A program made the translations under genes and the position numbers. A DNA stretch of 64,000 bases from Pseudoponticoccus marisrubri (lineage in GTDB: Bacteria; Pseudomonadota; Alphaproteobacteria; Rhodobacterales; Rhodobacteraceae): positions 310,001 to 374,000 of the forward strand of contig NZ_LPXO01000002.1 in assembly GCF_001482405.1 (NCBI RefSeq). Reading direction: 5' to 3'. Positions 8,366 through 15,551 of the stretch are shown here, piece by piece. The notes under the pieces were generated by a model that searched no databases, was not told where the DNA came from, and worked only from the letters and a program-made list of their open reading frames with translations. The first letter of the stretch is position 1. Each line of letters begins with the position of its first letter.

Positions 8366-8675
8366 GAAATTGACCTCTTTCTGGTGACCTGGGGGTCTTG
8401 GGTGAAACGCGCCGCGCAAGCCCCGGACGGCCGGGACGCGGGCGGCATGGCTGCGCCCGCGGGGTCCGGCCCCGTCACGGGCAAACCTTCGGGCTGGCTG
8501 GGATCTCGGCCTTCTGGCCGGCCGGCGTGCAAAGCGCCCGGGCCGTCCCCGTTCCTCGGGGCGCGAGCTCGGGCCGGTGCGTACCGGGATGCGGCGGGCG
8601 CGCCCATCTGGCGCGCGCGTCACGCGCGGGGGTCGGGAAGGCGGCACCCGCCCCCTTCCCGCTTGGGGATGACGG
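8366..8675. other. 310-base gap inside the cluster with two hairpins and no supported gene
   Basis: No frame has a ribosome site or coding character. Two stem-loops are visible: CGCGCG-TCA-CGCGCG at 8614-8628, and GGGAAGG..CCTTCCC at 8635-8660 just after the 111-residue gene. Neither has a T-run, so partial termination or RNA processing is possible. I did not find a fifth copy of the GGATGAAA-N12-GCGTT element here. Confidence 0.5.
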
Positions 8676-9011
8676 TCAGGCCGCCTCGGAGGCCGCCCGG
8701 CTCTCGGGCGCCGCTTCGGGCCGATCTTCGCGGCCCTCGTCCTCGGGTGCGACCGGCGGGTTCTCGAGCAGCTCGATCGCCTCGCGGCCCATCCGGCGCT
8801 CTTCCTCGGCGCGCAGCATCAGGTCCGAGACCGCCTCGAACAACTCCTCGCGGCGCATCCCGATCAGGGCAAGACGGCGATCCGAGAGCCGGTCGAAACA
8901 GGCCATGATGGCGGTCACATCGCCGCTGAACCGCCAGCTGGCATAGCGCTCGCCCAGCGAGCGGGGCCCGTCCTCATCCGAAGACCGGTTTCCGAAAAAA
9001 CGCGTGAACAT
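8676..9011 (-). CDS. Small acidic protein of unknown function (111 residues)
   Basis: I do not recognise a family. The protein begins MFTRFFGNRSSDEDGPRS, has a predicted helical core (about residues 25-85, with YASWRFSGDVTAIMACFDRL and a heptad-like EELFEAVSDLMLRAEEERR) and ends in an acidic, Pro/Ala-rich tail. There is no signal peptide or membrane segment, so it is probably cytoplasmic. AAGGA precedes the ATG at 9011. It lies 35 bases after the DUF2333 gene and before the dynamin-like GTPase, so it is probably cotranscribed with DUF2333 and may be an adaptor for its neighbours. Confidence 0.72.
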   Translation of the reverse strand: MFTRFFGNRSSDEDGPRSLGERYASWRFSGDVTAIMACFDRLSDRRLALIGMRREELFEAVSDLMLRAEEERRMGREAIELLENPPVAPEDEGREDRPEAAPESRAASEAA

Positions 9012-9046
9012 CTCAGGTGTCCTTCCTGCAAGACTTGTGGAGTGGA

Positions 9047-10060
9047 TCAGATCGCCATCACGCCGACGGCTTCTTCGAACTGCAGGATCGCGCGTTTCAT
9101 GTAGAAACCCTGCAGCGCGAGGTGGTTGGCAAAGATCGAGCTTTCGAGATCCCCGTTCAGCACGATGGCCGGGTTCAGCTCGGCGCCCTGGCGCAGGCCC
9201 GAGAGCGCCTGCTCCCAGACATTGGCAAGGTTGCGCTCGCGGATGACCGCCTCGAAATCCTCTCCCAGTGCCGAGAGGATGACGTAATAGCCGTAGAGCA
9301 CGCCCTTGTTGTAGTAGAACACGTCATCGGCGGTGTTCGAGAACACCCACCAGCCGGTCTGCTGCGCGCGGTCCAGCTGCGCCGTGAGCGAGCCGATATC
9401 GGCCGAGATCCGGGTCAGCGTGTTGGCCAGCGTGTCGGCGCGCGGCTCGAACACCGCGTCGCCCGCCGAAAGCCGCGCATTGTAGCGCATCAGCGCGGCC
9501 AGCCCGTCACGGTACTGGCTCTCCGAGGGCACGGTCGGCAGAAGCGAGCGCGTCGGCTGCCACATCCAGATATCGGGCGGGAACTGCAGGAAGCCGGTGG
9601 CGCGCTCCAGATCGGCATCCGAGCTGGACGAGCCCCGGGTCCGCGCGATCTGGTCCAGCATCTCGAAGCTGAACCGCCCCACCGCCTGCCGGATCCCGGC
9701 CTGGAAGTTCGGCATGTTGTCGAGCAGCGCCGTGGGCGCGAAGAACGGGTCGTTCGGCGTCCAGCCGTTCTGGTTCACCTCGCGGTCGATCAGCGCCGCG
9801 GCGGTCGCCACGGCCGAGCTGCCGCCCTCGGGGATCTCGGTCGCGCGGAAGGCGGGATCATTGTCGATGTCATGGGCCAGCGTGCCCAGGATGCCGTAAT
9901 TCACCGTCGCCGCCAGCACGAGGGCCAGCGCCGTGTACTTGATGCCCCGGCCGCCGATGCGCCGGATCTTCACCCCGCGCCCCTCCCGGGCGTCCGTCTC
10001 GACTTCCGAAACCAGCGCGTCGGAGATCTCGGAACTGTTCTGTGCTGTCGCAGTGGTCAC
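9047..10060 (-). CDS. DUF2333 family membrane-anchored protein
   Basis: 337 residues. A basic N-terminus is followed by one membrane helix (about residues 40-62), then a large domain predicted to face the periplasm, with ALIDREVNQNGWTPNDPFF near residue 87 and YYNKGVLYGYYVILSALGEDF in the C-terminal third. These segments fit the DUF2333 family, whose function is not established. The GTG start at 10060 has GAGG six bases upstream, and copy C of the shared element lies about 33 bases upstream, giving a textbook promoter-leader geometry. It is the first gene of the minus-strand cluster ending with the AAA ATPase. Confidence 0.82.
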   Translation of the reverse strand: MTTATAQNSSEISDALVSEVETDAREGRGVKIRRIGGRGIKYTALALVLAATVNYGILGTLAHDIDNDPAFRATEIPEGGSSAVATAAALIDREVNQNGWTPNDPFFAPTALLDNMPNFQAGIRQAVGRFSFEMLDQIARTRGSSSSDADLERATGFLQFPPDIWMWQPTRSLLPTVPSESQYRDGLAALMRYNARLSAGDAVFEPRADTLANTLTRISADIGSLTAQLDRAQQTGWWVFSNTADDVFYYNKGVLYGYYVILSALGEDFEAVIRERNLANVWEQALSGLRQGAELNPAIVLNGDLESSIFANHLALQGFYMKRAILQFEEAVGVMAI

Positions 10061-10092
10061 ATCTAGCCTCGCTCTGGTCGTTTCGAGACAAG

Positions 10093-10117
10093 AACGCCCG
10101 CGGCGCCCGTTTCATCC
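10093..10117 (-). promoter_or_regulatory. Shared cluster element, copy C, before the DUF2333 gene
   Basis: GGATGAAA (10117-10110), 12 bases, GCGTT (10097-10093), then CTTGT, on the minus strand. A start near 10086 would leave a leader of about 25 bases to GTG 10060. This is the best-placed copy and the reason I read the element as a promoter. Confidence 0.7.
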
Positions 10118-10164
10118 GCCTTGCGCGGGGAACGGGGATAACAAAGAGTTTAAGGGAATTGGCG

Positions 10165-10189
10165 GGATGAAACCGGCCGCAAATGCGTT
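10165..10189 (+). promoter_or_regulatory. Shared cluster element, copy D, on the opposite strand
   Basis: GGATGAAA (10165-10172), 12 bases, GCGTT (10185-10189) on the plus strand, divergent from copy C. It points at a stretch with no convincing protein gene, a perfect hairpin at 10267-10285 and then the antisense side of tRNA-Leu. It could drive a small RNA. Confidence 0.6.
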
Positions 10190-10195
10190 GCGGGA

Positions 10196-10305
10196 AGGTC
10201 GAGCGGCTGGAACGGGCCATGCCTGTGTCCCTGTGTGGCGTCGTTGGAAGAACGGACGAACACCATGATCCCGCAGCGCGGGATCAACCGGATCGGATTT
10301 TCGGG
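10196..10305 (+). ncRNA. Possible small RNA between copy D and the hairpin
   Basis: If copy D is a promoter, transcription would begin near 10196 and meet GATCCCGC-AGC-GCGGGATC (10267-10285) followed by a moderately A/T-rich stretch ending in ATTTT near 10301. That makes a transcript of about 90-110 bases. No reading frame here has a ribosome site. This is inferred from geometry only. Confidence 0.25.
10267..10285. terminator. Perfect 8-base stem-loop downstream of tRNA-Leu
   Basis: GATCCCGC (10267-10274) and GCGGGATC (10278-10285) around AGC. It could end either the tRNA transcript (minus strand) or a plus-strand transcript from copy D. The uridine tail is weak on both strands. Confidence 0.45.
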
Positions 10306-10312
10306 GATGAGA

Positions 10313-10399
10313 TGGTGCGGTCGAGAAGACTCGAACTTCCACGGGAGTTACCCCACAGCGACCTCAACGCTGCGCGTCTACCAATTCCGCCACGACCGC
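10313..10399 (-). tRNA. tRNA-Leu (anticodon GAG), CCA encoded
   Basis: On the minus strand the acceptor GCGGTCG pairs with CGACCGC, followed by A and the encoded CCA (10315-10313). The anticodon stem CAGCG/CGCTG encloses TTGAGGT, anticodon GAG, reading CTC/CTT leucine codons. A long variable arm and the TTCGAGTC T-loop are present. The total of 87 bases fits a class II tRNA. Confidence 0.95.
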
Positions 10400-10423
10400 A
10401 CTGTCTAGGCTTGGTGAGGGGCC

Positions 10424-10451
10424 TCTTATCGAAGCCTTTCGGCGATGTGAA
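10424..10451 (-). promoter_or_regulatory. Candidate promoter of tRNA-Leu
   Basis: On the minus strand TTCACA (10451-10446) and TAAGAG (10429-10424) are 16 bases apart, about 25 bases before the tRNA 5' end. The -35 box matches the consensus in five of six positions; the -10 box is weak. Confidence 0.35.
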
Positions 10452-10460
10452 GAGGGTTTT

Positions 10461-10488
10461 CGGGTCCAGGTGCAGATTTCTGGACCCG
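10461..10488 (-). terminator. Stem-loop after the DUF2306 gene
   Basis: CGGGTCCAG (10461-10469) pairs perfectly with CTGGACCCG (10480-10488) around a ten-base loop, 11 bases after the DUF2306 stop codon on the minus strand. The following bases are GAAAACCC on that strand, with no T-run, so termination is plausible but not certain. Confidence 0.45.
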
Positions 10489-10498
10489 GCGGGCCGGC

Positions 10499-11002
10499 TC
10501 AGGCCGGCCGCGGCGATGCCATGCGGGTGCGTGTGCGGAGCGCGAAGCCCGCCAGCGCCAGCCCGCCCGGCACGATGACCAGCCAGCCCAGCCAGGGCGC
10601 GGCGCCGAACAGCGTCTCGTTCATCAGCCGGCCCGGCAGCAGGGTCAGCAGCCCGGCGATGCCCAGCGCCTGCCAGTAGAGGCTGCGCATGGTCTCGGCA
10701 TGGCGGGCCTGGGCACCGGCGCGGATCGCACGGATGCCCTGCCAGAGCGCCACGAAGACCGCGAGGCAGAGCAGGTGGATCGGGCCGAACCCGGCCACGA
10801 TCGGCAGGATGCCGGCGGGGATGAACAGGCCGCTGGCCGCGGTCAGCGCCATTGCCGTGACCCAGCCATAGCCCGCGACCCGGTGCAGCCGGTCGCGCCG
10901 GCGCCGATAGAGCGCCAGCGGCCCCAGCAGCAGGGCGGCAAGCGCGGCAAGCGCGTGGATCTGGATGGTGACCGGGGCGTGCAGCAGGGGATCGAGCGTC
11001 AT
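10499..11002 (-). CDS. DUF2306-type four-helix membrane protein
   Basis: 167 residues, integral membrane. The translation MTLDPLLHAPVTIQIHALAALAALLLGPLALYRR continues with a DRLHRVAGYGWV motif (about residues 36-47) and three more hydrophobic segments, the usual pattern of DUF2306 proteins, which carry conserved His residues between helices. The start at 11002 is the ATG that opens this pattern; in-frame sequence upstream lies in the divergent promoter gap. It is divergent from a membrane LytTR regulator 99 bases away, a common pairing that suggests the regulator controls it. The biochemical function is unknown. Confidence 0.8.
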   Translation of the reverse strand: MTLDPLLHAPVTIQIHALAALAALLLGPLALYRRRRDRLHRVAGYGWVTAMALTAASGLFIPAGILPIVAGFGPIHLLCLAVFVALWQGIRAIRAGAQARHAETMRSLYWQALGIAGLLTLLPGRLMNETLFGAAPWLGWLVIVPGGLALAGFALRTRTRMASPRPA

Positions 11003-11101
11003 GTCATGTCTCCGTGTTCGGGGCGTCTTGGTGATGCCCTGCACTGGACAGATCGGCCGCGCCCGTGCCATCCGGAATGCGCCGCCGGAGGGAGAGGCTT
11101 C

Positions 11102-11881
11102 GTGAGTGACAGGCAACCGCAATCCGCGCTTCGTGAATGGCGCCGCCACATGACGCACCCCGCCACGCTGGCGAGCCTTGCGGGAATCGGCGCGGTGGCC
11201 GGGATCGCGGGGCCCTTCGGCACCGATGCGCTGCTGCCGCTGGTGCCGCGGCTGGGCTACTGGCTGGTTCTGGTGACGGCGACCTACGGGGCGGGCGTTC
11301 TGGCGGGCGAGGTGCTGGGCCCGCGCCTGGGCCGCCAGCCGGCCTGGCTGCGCGTGACGGCCGTGGGCAGCCTGACCGGCGTGCTGGTCTGGGGCGTCGT
11401 TCTGGGGCTCAACCTGCTCTTCTTCGCCTACCTGCCCGGGCCGCGCGAGCTGCCGGGCTTCCTGGCGACGCTCTTCGTGATCGCCCTGATCGTGACGGCG
11501 GTGCTGCACGTGGCCGGCCGCCACCTGCACCCGGCCGCGCCCGAGGTCCCTGCCCCGACCAAGCCACCCGCCCTGCTGGAGCGCCTGCCGCTCGACAAGC
11601 GCGCGCCGCTGGTGGCGCTTTCGGTCGAAGACCACTATGTGCGGGTGCGAACGACGAAGGGCGAGGAGCTGCTGCTGATGCGGTTGGGCGATGCGATCCG
11701 CGAGACGGACGGGGTGCGGGGCGCGCAGGTGCACCGCTCGCATTGGGCCGCCTTCGGACAGGTGCAGGGCGCGCGGCGCGTGGGCGACCGGGCCATTCTG
11801 ACCATGACCGACGGGACCGAGATCCCGGTCAGCCGCGCCAATGTCCCCCGGATCAGGGAGGCGGGGCTGCTGCCCCGGTAG
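11102..11881 (+). CDS. Membrane-anchored LytTR-domain transcriptional regulator
   Basis: 259 residues. Four hydrophobic segments (about residues 22-150) are followed by a Pro-rich linker and a C-terminal LytTR DNA-binding domain (about residues 165-255: [40 protein letters not shown]). The HRSHW and VEDHYV segments are the strongest LytTR marks. The GTG start at 11102 follows GGAGGGAGAGG. One-component regulators of this kind sense something in or at the membrane and bind DNA directly. It is divergent from the DUF2306 gene and followed after five bases by lipB. Confidence 0.87.
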   Translation: MSDRQPQSALREWRRHMTHPATLASLAGIGAVAGIAGPFGTDALLPLVPRLGYWLVLVTATYGAGVLAGEVLGPRLGRQPAWLRVTAVGSLTGVLVWGVVLGLNLLFFAYLPGPRELPGFLATLFVIALIVTAVLHVAGRHLHPAAPEVPAPTKPPALLERLPLDKRAPLVALSVEDHYVRVRTTKGEELLLMRLGDAIRETDGVRGAQVHRSHWAAFGQVQGARRVGDRAILTMTDGTEIPVSRANVPRIREAGLLPR

Positions 11882-11886
11882 AACGC

Positions 11887-12537
11887 ATGGTGGAATGGCG
11901 GATCAGCGAGGCCCCGGTGCCCTATGACGAGGCGCTGGAGTTCATGGAGGCGCGGGCCTCGGATATCGCGGCGGGCCGGGCCGAGGAATGCGTCTGGCTG
12001 CTCGAACACCCGCCGCTCTACACGGCAGGCACCAGCGCGCAGGCTGCGGATCTGCGCGATCCGGACCGCTTCCCGGTCTACGAGACGCGCCGCGGCGGGC
12101 AGTACACCTATCACGGGCCGGGCCAGCGCGTGGCCTATGTCATGCTGGACGTGAGTCGGCGCGGCCGCGACGTGCGCTGCTTCGTGCGCGATCTCGAGGC
12201 CTGGGTGATCGCCACGCTGGACGCCTTCAACCTCAAGGGCCATGTCCGCGAGGGCCGTGTCGGCGTCTGGATCGAGCGTCCCGACAAGCCGCGCCTGCCC
12301 GACGGGCGCATGGCCGAGGACAAGATCGCCGCCATCGGCATCCGCCTGCGCAAATGGGTCAGCTTTCACGGCATCTCGATCAACGTGGAGCCGGACCTGT
12401 CGCATTTCGACGGGATCGTGCCCTGCGGAATCTCGGATTACGGGGTGACCAGCCTTGTCGACCTGGGCCTGCCGGTCACGATGGATGATCTCGACGTGGC
12501 GCTGCGACAGCAGTTCGACCGGGTCATGACGCGCTGA
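11887..12537 (+). CDS. lipB: Octanoyl-[acyl carrier protein]:protein N-octanoyltransferase LipB
   Basis: Transfers octanoate from octanoyl-ACP to the lipoyl domains of 2-oxoacid dehydrogenases and the glycine cleavage H protein, the first step of endogenous lipoate assembly in the cytoplasm. 216 residues, normal length. RGGQ (69-72) and YHGPGQ (75-80) form the signature, with catalytic Lys146 in [10 protein letters not shown] and catalytic Cys180 in [15 protein letters not shown]. It starts five bases after the LytTR stop, so the pair may be cotranscribed. No lipA is seen in the window. Confidence 0.96.
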   Translation: MVEWRISEAPVPYDEALEFMEARASDIAAGRAEECVWLLEHPPLYTAGTSAQAADLRDPDRFPVYETRRGGQYTYHGPGQRVAYVMLDVSRRGRDVRCFVRDLEAWVIATLDAFNLKGHVREGRVGVWIERPDKPRLPDGRMAEDKIAAIGIRLRKWVSFHGISINVEPDLSHFDGIVPCGISDYGVTSLVDLGLPVTMDDLDVALRQQFDRVMTR

Positions 12538-12548
12538 ACAGGTCCGAC

Positions 12549-12578
12549 ACGTCCGCGGGCAGACCTGCCTACGGACGT
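12549..12578. terminator. Stem-loop after lipB
   Basis: ACGTCCG (12549-12555) pairs with CGGACGT (12572-12578), and an inner GGCAG/CTGCC helix extends the hairpin. It lies in the convergent gap between lipB and the DUF1127 gene. There is no T-run, so the hairpin is clear but the terminator call is tentative. Confidence 0.45.
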
Positions 12579-12616
12579 CCATACAAGACCGGGCGGCGCC
12601 CGCCCGGCCGGCGGCG

Positions 12617-12823
12617 TCAGCCCTTGCGCGAGAAGACGTGCAGCAGGATGTCTTCGCGCGCGATGCCAAGACGGGCGAGCTCGGCATCGGACATGGCGCG
12701 CAGCTCCTCGACCCGGCGCGCCACGCGGCGATAGCGGCGGTCGAAGGGCGTGTCGAACAGGCGCGCAACGCGCTGGCGCAGGGTCCGGCGGTCCGAGATG
12801 AAGCTGGGATCGAAATAGGCCAT
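12617..12823 (-). CDS. DUF1127 family small protein
   Basis: 68 residues, basic. The C-terminal half [27 protein letters not shown] carries the DUF1127 pattern (RR..ELR.LSD..L.D.GI.R.DI). Short DUF1127 proteins of alphaproteobacteria have been linked to RNA turnover and to phosphate and carbon metabolism, but the role of this one is unknown. Gene order offers little: it is convergent with lipB and divergent from ctaD across a 250-base gap. Confidence 0.82.
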   Translation of the reverse strand: MAYFDPSFISDRRTLRQRVARLFDTPFDRRYRRVARRVEELRAMSDAELARLGIAREDILLHVFSRKG

Positions 12824-12957
12824 GATGCGGGTCCTTCCGGGGGCGGTTGCAGCGAGCAGGTATACAGAAAGCCTACGCCGCGGCGCGTGGTTCCATAAGT
12901 CCGGAAAGCCTGACCCGCCGCAGCCTGCCCGCCCTGCGCAGGGTGCGACAATTATGT

Positions 12958-12971
12958 TTGATCTGCGTCAA
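12958..12971. promoter_or_regulatory. FnrL-type box upstream of ctaD
   Basis: TTGAT-CTGC-GTCAA matches the FNR consensus TTGAT-N4-ATCAA in nine of ten positions. It lies 103 bases before the ctaD start in the DUF1127-ctaD gap. Oxygen control of a low-affinity terminal oxidase by FNR is established in related bacteria, and that role is inferred here. Confidence 0.6.
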
Positions 12972-13073
12972 ATCCCTGCATTGCCGGCCCGCGGCACACA
13001 TTCTAAAAAACCGTGGGAACGGCATGGTGGAGTCTGTCCGCGCATGCCCGACGGTTTCAACAGGAGGCACGAC

Positions 13074-14747
13074 ATGGCAGACGCCGCCATTCACGGCCAC
13101 GAGCATGAAGACAACCGGGGGTTCTTCACCCGCTGGTTCATGTCCACGAACCACAAGGATATCGGGATCCTCTACCTGATTACCGCGGCGATCGTGGGCT
13201 TCATCTCGGTGGCCTTCACCGTTTACATGCGCATGGAGCTTATGGAGCCCGGTGTGCAGTACATGTGCCAGGAAGGCATGCGCTTCACCGCCGCCGCGGT
13301 TGGGGATTGCACGCCCAACGGCCATATCTGGAACGTGACGGTCACCGCGCACGGCATCCTGATGATGTTCTTCGTGGTGATTCCGGCGCTGTTCGGCGGC
13401 TTCGGCAACTATTTCATGCCGCTGCAGATCGGCGCGCCCGACATGGCGTTCCCGCGCATGAACAACCTGTCCTTCTGGCTGTATGTCGCCGGCACCACGC
13501 TGGCGGTCTGCTCGGTCTTCGCACCGGGCGGCAACGGGCAGCTGGGCTCGGGCGTGGGCTGGGTGCTCTACCCGCCGCTCTCGGTGCGTGAAGGCGGCAT
13601 GTCCATGGATCTCGCGATCTTCGCGGTGCACGTCTCGGGGGCATCGTCGATCCTCGGCGCGATCAACATGATCACCACCTTCCTGAACATGCGTGCCCCG
13701 GGCATGACCCTGTTCAAGGTGCCGCTCTTCTCGTGGTCGATCTTCGTCACCTCGTGGCTGATCCTGCTGTCGCTGCCCGTTCTGGCCGGCGCGATCACCA
13801 TGCTGCTGACCGACCGCAACTTCGGCACGACCTTCTTCGACCCGGCCGGCGGCGGCGACCCTGTGCTCTACCAGCACATCCTGTGGTTCTTCGGCCACCC
13901 CGAGGTCTACATCATCATCCTGCCCGGCTTCGGCATCATCAGCCACGTGATCGCCACCTTCTCGCGCAAGCCCGTCTTCGGCTACCTGCCGATGGTCTGG
14001 GCGATCATCGCGATCGGCGCGCTGGGCTTCGTCGTCTGGGCACACCACATGTACACCGTGGGCATGAGCCTGACGCAGCAGAGCTACTTCATGCTGGCCA
14101 CCATGGTCATCGCGGTGCCCACGGGCGTGAAGGTGTTCAGCTGGATCGCGACGATGTGGGGCGGCTCGATCGAGTTCAAGACGCCGATGCTCTGGGCCTT
14201 CGGCTTCCTGTTCCTGTTCACCGTCGGCGGCGTGACCGGCATCGTGCTCAGCCAGGCGGGCGTGGACCGGGCCTATCACGACACCTACTACGTCGTGGCC
14301 CATTTCCACTACGTGATGAGCCTGGGCGCCGTGTTCGCGATCTTCGCGGGGATCTACTTCTACTTCCCCAAGATGACCGGCCGCATGTACAACGAGACCT
14401 TCGGCAAGATCCACTTCTGGGCGATGTTCATCGGCGCCAACCTGACCTTCTTCCCCCAGCACTTCCTGGGCCGTCAGGGCATGCCGCGCCGCTACATCGA
14501 TTACCCCGAGGCCTTCGCGCTGTGGAACTACGTCTCGAGCTGGGGGGCTTTCATCTCCTTCGCGTCGTTCCTGTTCTTCTTCTACGTGGTGTATCACGCG
14601 CTGACCCGCGGCGCGCTGTCGACCGCCAACAACCCGTGGAACGAATACGCCGACACGCTGGAATGGACCCTGCCCTCGCCCCCGCCCGAGCACACGTTCG
14701 AGCAGCTTCCGAAGCAGGAAGACTGGGACAAGGGCCACGCGCACTGA
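13074..14747 (+). CDS. ctaD: Cytochrome c oxidase subunit I (aa3 type)
   Basis: Catalytic subunit of the proton-pumping aa3 terminal oxidase in the inner membrane, holding heme a, heme a3 and CuB; it reduces oxygen with electrons from cytochrome c. 557 residues, twelve hydrophobic segments. The heme and copper ligands are visible in AHGILMMFF, the [14 protein letters not shown] helix, the [10 protein letters not shown] helix and [11 protein letters not shown]. The start at 13074 is set by AGGAGG seven bases upstream; an in-frame ATG at 12954 overlaps the FnrL box and lacks a ribosome site. It stands alone: no subunit II or III gene is in the window. A strong terminator follows. Confidence 0.98.
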   Translation: MADAAIHGHEHEDNRGFFTRWFMSTNHKDIGILYLITAAIVGFISVAFTVYMRMELMEPGVQYMCQEGMRFTAAAVGDCTPNGHIWNVTVTAHGILMMFFVVIPALFGGFGNYFMPLQIGAPDMAFPRMNNLSFWLYVAGTTLAVCSVFAPGGNGQLGSGVGWVLYPPLSVREGGMSMDLAIFAVHVSGASSILGAINMITTFLNMRAPGMTLFKVPLFSWSIFVTSWLILLSLPVLAGAITMLLTDRNFGTTFFDPAGGGDPVLYQHILWFFGHPEVYIIILPGFGIISHVIATFSRKPVFGYLPMVWAIIAIGALGFVVWAHHMYTVGMSLTQQSYFMLATMVIAVPTGVKVFSWIATMWGGSIEFKTPMLWAFGFLFLFTVGGVTGIVLSQAGVDRAYHDTYYVVAHFHYVMSLGAVFAIFAGIYFYFPKMTGRMYNETFGKIHFWAMFIGANLTFFPQHFLGRQGMPRRYIDYPEAFALWNYVSSWGAFISFASFLFFFYVVYHALTRGALSTANNPWNEYADTLEWTLPSPPPEHTFEQLPKQEDWDKGHAH

Positions 14748-14778
14748 GCGCCGTGATCCAACAGACGACAGGACAGAA

Positions 14779-14807
14779 GGCCCCGGAGAAATCCGGGGCC
14801 TTTTTCT
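14779..14807 (+). terminator. Rho-independent terminator after ctaD
   Basis: GGCCCCGGA-GAAA-TCCGGGGCC followed by TTTTTCTT: nine-base perfect stem, GNRA-type loop and a good T-run. It is the clearest intrinsic terminator in the window. Confidence 0.92.
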
Positions 14808-14911
14808 TGGGCGGCCCCAGCCTGCCCGCATGTCCGATGCGGCACGCGATGCGTGCGCGACACGTCACGCGCCTGCGGCATTTCGCACCGGTCCGCCCCG
14901 CGCCCGGCCAT

Positions 14912-14939
14912 TTGACTTGGCCCCGGCGCGCGGTAGGTT
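14912..14939 (+). promoter_or_regulatory. Candidate sigma-70 promoter of the DUF2244 transcript
   Basis: TTGACT (14912-14917) and TAGGTT (14934-14939) are 16 bases apart. The same -10 variant TAGGTT with TTGACC is found before carA. The predicted start near 14947 puts a ribosome site and short ORF immediately at the 5' end. Confidence 0.5.
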
Positions 14940-14963
14940 TTGCGCCAGCCAAGGAGAGTGCCC

Positions 14964-15038
14964 ATGCGATCTGCCCCCTGCCCCTTTGCCGTTGCGCCCG
15001 CCGGACTGCGCGGCATGGCCTGCGGGGCACGGGGCTGA
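14964..15038 (+). CDS. Possible 24-residue leader ORF before the DUF2244 gene
   Basis: ATG 14964 follows AAGGAGAG at ideal spacing and reads 24 codons to TGA 15036-15038 (MRSAPCPFAVAPAGLRGMAC..). The stop is four bases before the ATG of the DUF2244 gene, which has no good ribosome site of its own. That layout suggests translational coupling or a leader peptide. The peptide resembles nothing I know, and no second genome was available to test conservation. Confidence 0.4.
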   Translation: MRSAPCPFAVAPAGLRGMACGARG

Positions 15039-15042
15039 GCGC

Positions 15043-15534
15043 ATGCCCTATCGCTGGTCGCCCCCTGCCGAGACGCCGCTGGAGCTGCAGCTCTGGCCGC
15101 ACAACTCTCTGCCGCCGCAGGGCTTCGCCGCGATGATCCTGGGCTTCTTTCTGTTCGCCTCGATCCCGCTTTACGGGCTTCTGGGCACGGTGCTGCTCTG
15201 GGGGATCCTGCCCTTCATGCTGGCCGCGACGGCGGCGCTCTACTACGCGCTCCGGCGCAATGCGCGCGACCGGCAGATCCTCGAGGTGCTGACCATCACG
15301 CCCGACATGACGCACCTGACCCGCACCAATCCCGACGGCGCCGTGCAGGACTGGGAGTCCAACACCTACTGGGTTCAGGTGGCCCTGCACGAAAAGGGCG
15401 GGCCCGTGCCCTTCTACGTGACGCTCAAGGGCAAGGGACGAGAGGTTGAGATCGGCGCGTTTCTGAGCGAAGACGAACGCAAGGCGCTGTTTTCGGAACT
15501 CCAGGACCGGGTGCGCGCCGCCAACACGCCCTGA
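15043..15534 (+). CDS. DUF2244 family membrane protein
   Basis: 163 residues. Two hydrophobic segments (about residues 29-72) follow a short N-terminus with LELQLWPHNSLPPQGF, then a soluble C-terminal domain (YYALRRNARDRQILEVLTI..). This is the DUF2244 pattern (WPHNSL, two helices, then a beta-rich domain). It is often found beside cytochrome oxidase genes, and here it follows ctaD after a terminator and its own promoter, so a link to respiration is plausible but unproven. ATG 15043 was chosen because the WPH motif lies close behind it. Confidence 0.78.
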   Translation: MPYRWSPPAETPLELQLWPHNSLPPQGFAAMILGFFLFASIPLYGLLGTVLLWGILPFMLAATAALYYALRRNARDRQILEVLTITPDMTHLTRTNPDGAVQDWESNTYWVQVALHEKGGPVPFYVTLKGKGREVEIGAFLSEDERKALFSELQDRVRAANTP

Positions 15535-15551
15535 GCTCCGAAAGGCCGCCC

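Noticed and set aside
8366-8675. N-terminal extension of the dynamin-like gene by 94 codons
   Set aside because: The extension is Arg/Pro-rich and unlike any GTPase N-terminus, and the GTG at 8365 has a ribosome site.
3813-10060. Calling the cluster a phage-defence island
   Set aside because: No effector nuclease, restriction, toxin or mobile-element neighbour is present, and the ATPase nuclease site looks degenerate. Defence stays one of several options.
12954-13073. Upstream in-frame ATG that would extend ctaD by 40 residues
   Set aside because: No ribosome site, overlap with the FnrL box, and a strong AGGAGG before ATG 13074.
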